Shown one piece after another: positions 49,910 to 57,806 of a stretch of DNA of 64,000 bases. This DNA is from Kitasatospora sp. NBC_00315 (GTDB taxonomy: Bacteria; Actinomycetota; Actinomycetes; Streptomycetales; Streptomycetaceae). Under the pieces are notes generated by a model. It saw only the letters and a program-made list of their open reading frames with translations. It was not told the origin of the DNA and ran no database searches. Made by a program: the position numbers and the translations under genes. The stretch covers positions 1,240,001 through 1,304,000 of the forward strand of contig NZ_CP108025.1 in assembly GCF_041435095.1 (NCBI RefSeq), read 5' to 3'. Position 1 is the first letter of the stretch. Each line of letters opens with the position of its first letter.

Positions 49910-50584
49910 TCAGCCCTGCTGCACCAGCCGGTCGAGCACCGCGGGCATCTCGTCGACGCCACCGGCGCTGCTCGGCGAGGTGCGGAAGCGGCCGCGCACG
50001 ACCACGCTCGGCAGTTCGGTGATCTCGTAGCGCCGGAACGTCGCGGCCGCCCCGGCGGTCAGCTCGCCGACCTCGGCCGAGCGGTACGCCTCCCGGAAGA
50101 CCTCCGCGTCGACTCCCTGGCGGAGCGCCCAGGAGACGGCGCCGTCCTCGGTGGTGAGATCCTCCCGCTGCTCGCGGATCGAGCGGAAGGCGGTGAGTTG
50201 GAGCCGGTCGACCAGGTCGAGGCGCTCCAGCGTGTAGTAGAGGCGGGCGTGTCCGAGCTGCGCGCGCTCACCGGGGCTGCCCTGCCACACGGCGGGCACC
50301 CGGCGCAGCACCACGTCGGTACGGTGGCGGCTCGCCCAGTCCTGGAGCGGTCGCTCCAGTTGCTGGGAGTGCACGCAGTCGTACCAGAAGAACTCGACGG
50401 CCTCGGCCCGCCCGCTCTCCGGGACGGGCTGGGGGTGCTCCAGCGCGACGTACGGGGCCCGGTCGGCGGGCGCGGCGTGGGTGGTCGCGCCCGCCGGGAC
50501 GGGGCAGGCGGCCAGTGCGGTAGCGGCGGCGAGCAGGGCGGTGGCACGCAACAGGGATCTCACCCCCGGAATTCTGGCGCTCAC
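49910..50584 (-). CDS. DsbA-like lipoprotein with CxxS active site
   Basis: The 224-residue precursor starts with a basic region and a hydrophobic stretch ending ALAAC, a lipobox, so it is probably lipid-anchored outside the membrane. The thioredoxin fold has EFFWYDCVHSQQLERPLQDW, where DsbA proteins have CPHC: here CVHS, a single cysteine. The cis-proline region is EITELPSVVVRGRF. The DsbA helical insert (YRSAEVGELTAG) is present. A monothiol active site suggests an isomerase/reductase-like or binding function rather than oxidase. Start ATG or GTG at 50584. Confidence 0.82.
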   Translation of the reverse strand: MSARIPGVRSLLRATALLAAATALAACPVPAGATTHAAPADRAPYVALEHPQPVPESGRAEAVEFFWYDCVHSQQLERPLQDWASRHRTDVVLRRVPAVWQGSPGERAQLGHARLYYTLERLDLVDRLQLTAFRSIREQREDLTTEDGAVSWALRQGVDAEVFREAYRSAEVGELTAGAAATFRRYEITELPSVVVRGRFRTSPSSAGGVDEMPAVLDRLVQQG

Positions 50585-50637
50585 CCGGTGTCGCGATCCA
50601 GTCGCCCGCGGTCACGGGCCACCGGTTCGCCCGAACG

Positions 50638-50696
50638 GCGCAGCGGGAGCCCGGAGCGGCGGGGCCGGGATCCGCGCAGCGGGAGCCCGGAGCGGC
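50638..50696. repeat. 23-bp direct repeat, two copies
   Basis: GCGCAGCGGGAGCCCGGAGC plus GGC occurs at 50638-50660 and 50674-50696 (36-base period), between the DsbA-like gene and the permease remnant. Confidence 0.85.
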
Positions 50697-50736
50697 CCGG
50701 CAGGGACCGGCGGCCCGCCGGGGCGCCGCCCGTCCA

Positions 50737-51030
50737 TGCCGATGCCCACAGACTGCGCGGTGGACACTCCGGTGTACCGCGGTGTGCTGCTGTCGCTGAC
50801 CGGCGGGATCGACCTGAGTTTCGTCCTGTCGGGTGCGGTGGCGCGGTGCTGTACGTGCTGCTCTCCCGGTCCGCGCGGGGGCGCGCGGGCGTGGCGCCGG
50901 CGCCCCGCGCGGTCGGGGCGCCGCCGCGCCCCGCACTGCCGGCCGAAGCGCTCCCGGCCGAGGGACTCCCGACCGAACGACTCCCGGCCGGGTCGTGCTC
51001 GGACGCGTCCGCTCCGGCCGGACACGGCTG
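50737..51030 (+). pseudogene. Frameshifted C-terminal remnant of a membrane permease (NCS1-like?)
   Basis: Reading from 50737, the frame gives PTDCAVDTPVYRG followed by LTGGIDLSFVLSGAVA, then it breaks. Shifting by one base near 50850 continues as VLYVLLSRSARGR with a Pro/Ala-rich tail (PAEALPAEGLPTERLPAG) to the stop near 51029. Together it reads like the last transmembrane helix and tail of a permease such as the nucleobase:cation symporter-1 family. The N-terminal ~90% is absent. Confidence in the family is low, but the join of two hydrophobic pieces in different frames is clear. Confidence 0.4.
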
Positions 51031-51052
51031 ACCGGGGCCCGGACCGGGCCGG

Positions 51053-51976
51053 TCAGTCCGTCCGGGGGGCGTGCTCCGGCCGCGGCGGCAGGGCGGACGC
51101 CGTGGCGGCGGACGGCTCAAGCTCCGGCGCGGGCGCCGGGGCGGGAAGTCGCTCGGTCTCGGCCACCGGGGCGGGCGCGGCCACCGGCGCGGGGGCCGGA
51201 GCCGGAGCCGGGACGGCGCCCGCCATCGCCTTCGCCGCGGCGCCGTCGAAGAACCGCAGCAGCTCGACCGGGAACGGCAGCACCAGCGTGGAGTTCTTCT
51301 CCGCCGCCACCTCCACCACCGTCTGCAGCAGCCGCAACTGCATCGCGGACGGGGTGCCGTCCATCATCGCGGCCGCCTCGGAGAGCTTGGCCGCGGCCTG
51401 GAACTCGCCGTCGGCGGTGATGATCCGGGCCCGCCGCTCGCGGTCGGCCTCGGCCTGACGGGCCATCGAGCGCTTCATCGAGTCGGGCAGCGCGACGTCC
51501 TTGATCTCGACCCGGTCGATGTGCACGCCCCAGGCGACCGCCGGGCTCTCCAGCATCAGCTCCAGCCCCCGGTGCAGGTTCTCCCGGCCGGACAGCAGGT
51601 CGTCCAGTTCGCTCTTGCCGATGATGGAGCGCAACGAGGTCTGCGCGACCTGGGACATCGCGAAGGTGTAGTTCTGCACGTCCACGGTGGCCAGCACGGG
51701 ATCGACCACCCGGAAGTAGACGACCGCGTCGACCCGCACGGAGACGTTGTCGCGGGTGATGCCCTCCTGTGCGGGCACCGGCATCGTGATGACCTGCACG
51801 TTGACCTTGCGCATCCGGTCCACCAGCGGGATCAGCAGGGCCGGCCCCGGCTGGCGGACCTTCGCCCGGACCCGTCCCAGCCGGAAGACCACGCCGCGCT
51901 CGTACTGCTGCACCACCCGGACCCCGGTGGCGAACCACGCCACACCCAGGGCCGCGACGACCACCAGAAACCCCAT
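51053..51976 (-). CDS. SPFH/band-7 membrane protein (stomatin/slipin-like)
   Basis: The 307-residue protein has one N-terminal membrane helix (GFLVVVAALGVAWFATGV), the SPFH domain (VVQQYERGVVFRLGRVRAKV, VQVITMPVPAQEGITRDNVS, AVVYFRVVDPVLATVDVQNY, GKSELDDLLSGRENLHRGL, WGVHIDRVEIKDVALP) and a helical region (RQAEADRERRARIITADGEF, KLSEAAAMM). The C-terminal 70 residues are Pro/Ala repeats (APAPAPAPVAAPAPV). Slipins organise membrane microdomains. The usual NfeD partner is not adjacent. ATG 51976 is used. Confidence 0.92.
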   Translation of the reverse strand: MGFLVVVAALGVAWFATGVRVVQQYERGVVFRLGRVRAKVRQPGPALLIPLVDRMRKVNVQVITMPVPAQEGITRDNVSVRVDAVVYFRVVDPVLATVDVQNYTFAMSQVAQTSLRSIIGKSELDDLLSGRENLHRGLELMLESPAVAWGVHIDRVEIKDVALPDSMKRSMARQAEADRERRARIITADGEFQAAAKLSEAAAMMDGTPSAMQLRLLQTVVEVAAEKNSTLVLPFPVELLRFFDGAAAKAMAGAVPAPAPAPAPVAAPAPVAETERLPAPAPAPELEPSAATASALPPRPEHAPRTD

Positions 51977-52448
51977 GTCGACGACCTTCCCCCTCGGCGA
52001 CGCCCCTGCCGGGTCCCGATGGCCCGGTCGCGCGGGTGCGGGCCGCGACGAAAGTATGCGCCGCCGGACGGCCGCTGCCTACGGCCGGGGGGAAAGTGAC
52101 GGACCGTCGGCCACGGGCCCCCGGACCACCACAGGTTCGGCCCTGACCGGTTCGGCCCTGACCGGCGCGCCGGGCCCCCGGGTCGCCACCCGGAGATCCA
52201 CGCGCCCCTGCGCGCGCAGCTCCCTCTCGGGCTGCCCCGTCCGAGCACTCCGGGACGGCCGTTCGATCCCCGGGCACCTGTCCGCACGTTACGCAGATCG
52301 GGTGAACTGGGTTGGACCACACGGCCGTTGAGTGGGCAGTATGGCCGATCGGGGGCCGAGGGGCCGCCACTCTCACCAGGTCGGCCCGCCGGCGCCGGGC
52401 ATCGGCGCCGCGCCGGCGCCGGCCCCGGCACACGATGGAGTCAACCCG
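51977..52448. other. 472-base spacer between SPFH gene and mscL
   Basis: This is GC-rich and without a supported gene. GGTTCGGCCCTGACC is repeated perfectly in tandem (52134-52148, 52149-52163). An ATG-rich frame from 52332 merges into mscL but has poor codon use before 52449, so it is read as leader. The mscL promoter must lie within about 150 bases of the gene. Confidence 0.5.
52134..52163. repeat. 15-bp tandem repeat
   Basis: GGTTCGGCCCTGACC occurs twice with no gap. Confidence 0.8.
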
Positions 52449-52892
52449 GTGTTCAAGGGATTCCGCAGCTTCCTGCTGCGCGGGAACGTGGTGGACCTCG
52501 CGGTCGGCATCGTCATCGGCGCGGCCTTCACCGCCGTCGTCACGGGATTCGTCACCGCCTTCCTGACCCCGCTCATCGGGGTCGCGACCGGCGCGGTCGG
52601 CGACTTCACCCAGAAGACCTTCTCGGTCGCCGGTACGCGGTTCCCGTACGGCGTGTTCGTCAACGCGCTGATCGGCTTCGTGCTGGTGGCGGCCGTCATC
52701 TACTTCGCCGTCGTGGTGCCGGTCGGCAGGCTGCAGTCCCGCTTCGAATCGGCCAAGCCGACCCCGGTCGCGAAGGCCGACTGCCCGGAGTGCCTGAGCC
52801 CGGTCCCGACCGCCGCGGTGCGCTGCTCGTTCTGCACCTCGGAGCTGGTCGGCCGGACGGGATTCCCGGCCCAGGCCCTGCAGAGCCGCTGA
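52449..52892 (+). CDS. mscL: Large-conductance mechanosensitive channel MscL with zinc ribbon
   Basis: The 147-residue protein starts FKGFRSFLLRGNVVDLAVG, the MscL N-terminal amphipathic helix and TM1. VGIVIGAAFTAVVTGFVTAF is the pore helix. TM2 is NALIGFVLVAAVIYFAVVV. The C-terminal helix is followed by DCPECLSPVPTAAVRCSFC, a CxxC...CxxC zinc ribbon. MscL opens under membrane tension to release osmolytes. GTG 52449 is preceded by GGAG at eight bases and gives the canonical N-terminus; a longer frame upstream is unlikely. The zinc ribbon is a known add-on in actinobacteria. Confidence 0.93.
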   Translation: MFKGFRSFLLRGNVVDLAVGIVIGAAFTAVVTGFVTAFLTPLIGVATGAVGDFTQKTFSVAGTRFPYGVFVNALIGFVLVAAVIYFAVVVPVGRLQSRFESAKPTPVAKADCPECLSPVPTAAVRCSFCTSELVGRTGFPAQALQSR

Positions 52893-53212
52893 CGTCCCCA
52901 CCAGCGCGAACGATCATCGGGGCCCCTCACCCGGCCACCGCCGGGGCGGGGGGCTCGGCCGCGTCCGCGCGCGCCCGCCGGATCGGGTGAACCGGCGCCC
53001 GCGCTCCCCGGCCGATCCCAGAAGGCGGACATCGGCCGGGCGAATCGTGTTCGGCCGGTCGCTCGGCGTACTCCGATGGCCTGAACTCGATGCCGAAATG
53101 TCGGATCTTGCTACTTACGAGTACTTTGTGCGAGCGAAGAGTCTGTAAACACTTGAAATGCCCACCCTTCCGCTCTCCTCAGCAGGCACATTGTGGGCTT
53201 ACCGTATGCCCC
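52893..53212. promoter_or_regulatory. 320-base upstream region with AT-rich segment
   Basis: The last 120 bases are the most AT-rich stretch nearby (CTTGCTACTTACGAGTACTT, GTCTGTAAACACTTGAAATG). They should hold the promoter of the next gene. TACTTACGAGTA (53111-53122) has 4-base arms TACT/AGTA. The first 200 bases are GC-rich with no visible element. Confidence 0.5.
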
Positions 53213-54001
53213 ATGACCTCGCCCCGCTCCTACGACGGAGTCGGCTACCCCTCTCCGTCCTTCTCCTCCGGCACGCCCATCTACGACAGCCTCGTCGCAG
53301 AACGCGGTGTCCCCCAGATCGCGCCGATCAACGTGCCGGCAGCCCTGCCGCCGGCCATGTCCTCCGGCTACGGCACGGGCCTCGCCCCGTCGTACGACCG
53401 GTACTCCACCGGGTACGAGAGCACCGGCAGCAACCTGCCCGCTCTGCCGCCCGCCCGCCTCGCGCTCGGCCCCGGGCCGAGCAGCGGCCCGGGCGCCGGC
53501 CCCGCCACCTCCTACATCCCGGCGCAGCCCGCGTACGCCTCCGCACCGCAGCCCCCGGTGCCCGGCTACGGCGGACCCCAGCAGCCGTACGTTCCCTCGC
53601 AGCGCCCCCAGGCGCCGATGCCCGGCTTCCAGCAGTCGCAGCCCGCACCCGGCCACCAGTCCGGTGGGCAGAGCTTCGGCGGCCAGAACACCTTCGCCAC
53701 CGCGCCGCAGAGCGTCGGCGGCGGCCAGCCGTTCGGCGCGCAGGGCCCGCAGGGCTTCAACGGGCAGAGCTTCGGCGGCCAGCAGTCCTTCGGCGGGCAG
53801 CAGTCCTTCGGCGCCCAGTCGTTCGGTGGCCAGGGCCAGGCGGGCCAGGGCTACGCCGACCAGAGCATGGGCGGCAACCAGCTGCGCCCGGCCGCCCCGA
53901 TGGCTCCGGTCCGTCCGGTGCAGCCGCAGCGCCCCGGCGGCTACGGCGACCAGGGCCAGTACACCCAGCCCGGTTACCAGTCCCAGGGCCAGGCCTACTG
54001 A
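53213..54001 (+). CDS. Gln/Gly/Pro-rich low-complexity protein (DUF6643-like)
   Basis: The 262-residue protein starts MTSPRSYDGVGYPSPSFSSG and SLVAERGVPQIAPINVP, a conserved Streptomyces N-terminus. The middle and C-terminal parts are low complexity: repeated QSFGGQ / QPFGAQ units (about residues 155-215), many Gln, Gly, Pro and Tyr, ending TQPGYQSQGQAY. No membrane or catalytic element is seen. Such disordered sequence suggests a structural or interaction role. Identification with DUF6643 is from memory of the N-terminus. The strong AT-rich promoter and the double terminator suggest high expression. Confidence 0.7.
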   Translation: MTSPRSYDGVGYPSPSFSSGTPIYDSLVAERGVPQIAPINVPAALPPAMSSGYGTGLAPSYDRYSTGYESTGSNLPALPPARLALGPGPSSGPGAGPATSYIPAQPAYASAPQPPVPGYGGPQQPYVPSQRPQAPMPGFQQSQPAPGHQSGGQSFGGQNTFATAPQSVGGGQPFGAQGPQGFNGQSFGGQQSFGGQQSFGAQSFGGQGQAGQGYADQSMGGNQLRPAAPMAPVRPVQPQRPGGYGDQGQYTQPGYQSQGQAY

Positions 54002-54080
54002 CCCCTGCCCCGGTCCCACCCGCACCACCTGAGCACAATCCGGCGCGATCGGCGCCGGGCGTACGGAGAAACGGGTCATC

Positions 54081-54127
54081 CACGGACCGTCCGGGCCGCC
54101 GCACCACGGCGTCCCGGACGGTCCGTG
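54081..54127 (+). terminator. Perfect 15-bp terminator hairpin, first of two
   Basis: CACGGACCGTCCGGG (54081-54095) pairs with CCCGGACGGTCCGTG (54113-54127) without a mismatch. It lies 80 bases after the low-complexity protein gene. Confidence 0.85.
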
Positions 54128-54129
54128 CG

Positions 54130-54176
54130 CGTTTTCCGCCCCGGCGGCGCGGCGCCCGCGCCCGGGGCGGAAAACG
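54130..54176 (+). terminator. Perfect 15-bp terminator hairpin, second of two
   Basis: CGTTTTCCGCCCCGG (54130-54144) pairs with CCGGGGCGGAAAACG (54162-54176). It follows the first hairpin after two bases and precedes the MOSC gene. Confidence 0.85.
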
Positions 54177-54224
54177 GCCGCCCCCACGGCCCCGGGCGGA
54201 GCCGGCCGCTGGCAGGATGGAGGC

Positions 54225-55109
54225 ATGCCACAGTTGACCGGCCTCCACGTGTACCCCGTCAAGTCGACCTACCGGCTGAGCCCCGCGAGCGCCCGGGTGG
54301 AGCCCTGGGGCCTGGCCGGGGACCGCCGCTGGATGCTGGTCGACGCCACCGGGCGGTTCGTCAGCCAGCGGGAACGCCCGGCGCTCGGCCAACTGCGGGC
54401 CGTACCGGCCGAGGACGGCGCCCTCGCGCTCACCACCCCGGAGGGCGCCCGGACCGAAGTACCCGCCCCCGGCGCCGCCCGGGGCGACCGGCTCGCCGAG
54501 GTCGAGGTCTGGGGCACCCGCTTCCTCGCCGCGGAGGCCGACGGCAAGACCCAGGCCTGGATCGCCGAACACCTCGGCGACCTCCGCCTGGTGCATCTGG
54601 ACGACCCCACCCGACGGCCCGTCGACCCGGACTACGCCGGGGCGGGGTCCTCGGTGTCGATGGCCGACGGCTTCCCGCTGCTGCTCACCACCACCGCCTC
54701 GCTGGAGCGGTTGAACGCCCTGATCGCCGAGGAGCACCCCGAGGACGGCCACCGGCCGCTGCCGATGACGCGGTTCCGCCCGAATCTCGTGGTGGACGGC
54801 ACCGAGCCCTGGGAGGAGGACACCTGGCGCCGGATCCGGGTCGGCGACCTCGTCTTCCGGGTGGTCAAGCCCTGCGGTCGCTGCGTGATCACGACCACCG
54901 ACCAGGAGACCGGCGAGCGGGGCGGCCGTGAGCCGCTGCGCACGCTGGCCAAGCACAACCGGCTGCTGAAGAAGGCCTCGTTCGGGCAGAACCTGATCCC
55001 CGAGCGGCCCGCCGGGGTCGGCGGTGACACCCTGGGCACCGTGCGCATCGGCGACGAGGTCACCGTCCTGGAGACCGGCCCCCGCCCGCCCGCGGGCGCG
55101 GCGGGCTGA
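54225..55109 (+). CDS. MOSC-domain protein (mARC/YcbX-like molybdenum protein)
   Basis: The 294-residue protein has the MOSC_N start GLHVYPVKSTYRLSPASARV and GLAGDRRWMLVDATGRFVSQ. The MOSC domain has MTRFRPNLVVDG and the conserved Cys in VKPCGRCVITTTDQETG, which coordinates molybdenum in mARC and YcbX. KKASFGQNLIPE lies near the end. These enzymes reduce N-hydroxylated compounds. No ferredoxin domain is fused (as in YcbX); an external electron donor is needed. ATG 54225 follows GGAGG. Confidence 0.9.
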   Translation: MPQLTGLHVYPVKSTYRLSPASARVEPWGLAGDRRWMLVDATGRFVSQRERPALGQLRAVPAEDGALALTTPEGARTEVPAPGAARGDRLAEVEVWGTRFLAAEADGKTQAWIAEHLGDLRLVHLDDPTRRPVDPDYAGAGSSVSMADGFPLLLTTTASLERLNALIAEEHPEDGHRPLPMTRFRPNLVVDGTEPWEEDTWRRIRVGDLVFRVVKPCGRCVITTTDQETGERGGREPLRTLAKHNRLLKKASFGQNLIPERPAGVGGDTLGTVRIGDEVTVLETGPRPPAGAAG

Positions 55110-55304
55110 ACCGCGACGGACCCGGAACCGAATGTCTGCGCGCTCGTTAGACGCAGGCGCGACTGTCGGTCCGGCTGATCAGCGCGGGCGCGCTACGGTG
55201 GGCGGGCGGCCGCGCGCCGTGGCGCACCGCCCCGGTGCCGGCGGGTGCGCGGCGGCCGGGCGCGACGAACGTGGGCCCGACGAAGGTGGGGATGGCGGAG
55301 CGTC

Positions 55305-57695
55305 ATGGCTGAGCACAGGGTCCGGGTCACGCAGGACAGCGCCTCCCGCTGGCGGCGGCGCGCCGGGGAGTACGAGACGCTCGCGGAGGCCCTCGCGGCC
55401 GCCGAGCCGGGCGACACCGTCACGGTCCGGCCCGGGACGTTCCGGGAGAACCTGGTCCTGGACAAGCCGGTGACCCTGGTCCCCGCCGAGGGCCCGGGCA
55501 GCGTCCGGATCGACCCGCCCTCCGGCGTCCCGCTGACCGTCACCGCCGGAGCCACCGTGCGCGGCCTGGTGATCGAGGGCAACGACAGCTCCGCCCCGGC
55601 CGTACTGGTCACCGGTCCCGACGCCACGCCGGTGCTGATCGGCTGCCGGGTGGAGACCCGTTCCGCCGCGGGGGTGGAGATCACCGACGGTGCCCGTCCC
55701 GCGCTCAGCGGCTGCCTGGTGGACAATCCCGCCGGCCTGGGCATCCGGCTGCGCGGTGCCGGTACGGCCGCCGCCTTCGAGGACTGCGAGGTGGCCTGCG
55801 CCGGGCAGGCCGGGCTGGCCGTACTCGGCGGCGCCACCGCCGCGCTGCAACGCTGCCGCCTGCACCACGCGAGCGGCGCCGGCGTGCTGATCACCGATCC
55901 GGGCAGCGCGGCCGAGCTCGTCGCCTGCGAGATCTACGAGATCCGGGGCAGTGGCGTCCAGGCCGAGGCACACGCCGACGGACGGCTCACCGACTGCGAC
56001 ATCCACCGGGTCACCGGCAACGGCCTCACCCTGGACAGCGAGGCCGGGCTCACCCTCACCGGCTGCCGGGTGCACGACCTGCCGGAGAACGGCGCCGACC
56101 TGCGCGGCCGGGCCCGGCTCACCCTCACCAACAGCACCATCAGGGATTTCGGGCGCGGCGCGCTGTCGGTCTGGGACGCCGGCACCACGGCGGTCGCCGA
56201 GTCCAGCGAGATCCACAGCAGCAGCGGCGACTACCCGGCGCTCTGGGTCAGCGACGGCGCCCGGCTGACGCTGACCGACTGCTCGCTGCACGACCTGCCG
56301 GACGCCCTGTTCGTGCTGGACCGCGAATCCCGGGCGACCGCGAAGGACTGCTCGTTCAGCCGGATCCGCAGCTCTGCCGTCTCGGTCAGCGGCGGCGCCA
56401 CCGTCGCGCTCTCCGGCTGCCGGGTCCAGGAGGCGGGTACCGGCCTGTGGTTCCGCGACCACGGCAGCGGCGGTCTGCTCACCGACTGCGAGATCTCCGA
56501 GGTCGCCACCGGCGTGATCGTCACCAAGGGCGCCGACCCGGTGCTGCGCGACTGCACGGTGCGCGGCAGCGCCGACGCCGCGGTCTACGTCTCCGCCCAG
56601 GGGCGCGGCACCTTCGAGGACTGCCGGGTCTCGCAGGGCAAGGGCTTCGGCTTCCACATCATCGACGGCTGCCGCACCGCGCTGACCCGCTGTCGCGCCG
56701 AGCAGAACGAGCGGGCCGGCTTCGAGTTCTCCGAGCCCGGCCCGGTGGTCGAGCACTGCACCTCCGACGACGTCGCCCCCGCCCCCACCGGCGGGACGCT
56801 GCCGACTCCGCGCACCGCCCAGCTGACCAGCGCCGCCCCGCCGGCCGCGCCCGCCCTGATCACCGCGATCCCCGACTGCCGCCCGGCCGACGAGGCACTG
56901 GCCGAGCTGGACACGCTGGTGGGCCTGGCCACCGTGAAGCAGGAGGTGCGCACCCTGATCGACCTGATCTCGGTCGGCCGTCGCCGTCGGCAGGCCGGTC
57001 TCAAGGCCCCCTCGCTCCGGCGCCATCTCGTCTTCACCGGCGCCCCCGGCACCGGCAAGACCACGGTGGCCCGGCTGTACGGCGAGATCCTCGCCTCGCT
57101 GGGCGTTCTGCAACGGGGCCACCTGGTCGAGGTGGCCCGGGTCGACCTGGTGGGCGAGCACATCGGCTCCACCGCGATCCGCACCGCCGCCGCCTTCGAC
57201 CGTGCCAGGGGCGGAGTGCTGTTCATCGACGAGGCGTACGCACTGGCGCCCGAGGACGGCGCCCGGGACTTCGGGCGGGAGGCGATCGACACCCTGGTGA
57301 AGCTGATGGAGGACCACCGGGACGAGGTGGTGGTGATCGTGGCGGGCTACACGCAGGAGATGGAACGCTTCCTCGGCGCCAACCCCGGCGTCTCCTCACG
57401 CTTCTCCCGCACCGTCACCTTTCCCGACTACACCGCCGACGAGCTGCTGGAGATCGCCCGCTCGCAGTGCGCCGAGCACGAGTACGCGCTCGCCGAGGCG
57501 ACCGAGGGCGCGTTGCTGCACCACTTCGCCGGGCTGGAGCGCGGCCCCGGCTTCGGCAACGGGCGGACGGCCCGGCAGGTCTTCGAGACGATGGTCGAGC
57601 GGCACGCGATGCGGGTCGCCCACCTGTCCGACCCCTCCACCGAGGAGCTCCAGCTGCTCGTCCCGGCAGATCTGCCGGGGGCGGGGAACCCGTAG
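55305..57695 (+). CDS. Right-handed beta-helix / AAA+ ATPase fusion (CbbX/EccA-like)
   Basis: The 796-residue fusion has about 480 residues of parallel beta-helix. It begins with a DUF1565/NosD-like entry (YETLAEALAAAEPGDTVTVR, NLVLDKPVTLV), then about 15 coils with recurring pieces such as TDCDIHRVTGNGLTL, LTGCRVHDLPENG and FEDCRVSQGKGFGF. After a Pro/Ala linker (about 485-530) comes an AAA+ module of the CbbX/SpoVK class: HLVFTGAPGTGKTTVARLYG (Walker A, about 579), GGVLFIDEAYAL (Walker B, about 638) and SRFSRTVTFPDYTADELLEI. The same AAA+ class occurs in EccA of type VII secretion. No secretion genes are adjacent. ATG 55305 has GGAG nearby. Confidence 0.88.
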   Translation: MAEHRVRVTQDSASRWRRRAGEYETLAEALAAAEPGDTVTVRPGTFRENLVLDKPVTLVPAEGPGSVRIDPPSGVPLTVTAGATVRGLVIEGNDSSAPAVLVTGPDATPVLIGCRVETRSAAGVEITDGARPALSGCLVDNPAGLGIRLRGAGTAAAFEDCEVACAGQAGLAVLGGATAALQRCRLHHASGAGVLITDPGSAAELVACEIYEIRGSGVQAEAHADGRLTDCDIHRVTGNGLTLDSEAGLTLTGCRVHDLPENGADLRGRARLTLTNSTIRDFGRGALSVWDAGTTAVAESSEIHSSSGDYPALWVSDGARLTLTDCSLHDLPDALFVLDRESRATAKDCSFSRIRSSAVSVSGGATVALSGCRVQEAGTGLWFRDHGSGGLLTDCEISEVATGVIVTKGADPVLRDCTVRGSADAAVYVSAQGRGTFEDCRVSQGKGFGFHIIDGCRTALTRCRAEQNERAGFEFSEPGPVVEHCTSDDVAPAPTGGTLPTPRTAQLTSAAPPAAPALITAIPDCRPADEALAELDTLVGLATVKQEVRTLIDLISVGRRRRQAGLKAPSLRRHLVFTGAPGTGKTTVARLYGEILASLGVLQRGHLVEVARVDLVGEHIGSTAIRTAAAFDRARGGVLFIDEAYALAPEDGARDFGREAIDTLVKLMEDHRDEVVVIVAGYTQEMERFLGANPGVSSRFSRTVTFPDYTADELLEIARSQCAEHEYALAEATEGALLHHFAGLERGPGFGNGRTARQVFETMVERHAMRVAHLSDPSTEELQLLVPADLPGAGNP

Positions 57696-57806
57696 GGCGG
57701 TCGGCCCGCTGCGGGAGCCAGCCCGGGTGGTGCGCCCCACCCGCCGGTGAACGCCCGTGCGAGGATGGCGCTGAGCACTGACGGATCAGGGAGAGGCCGG
57801 AGCGCG

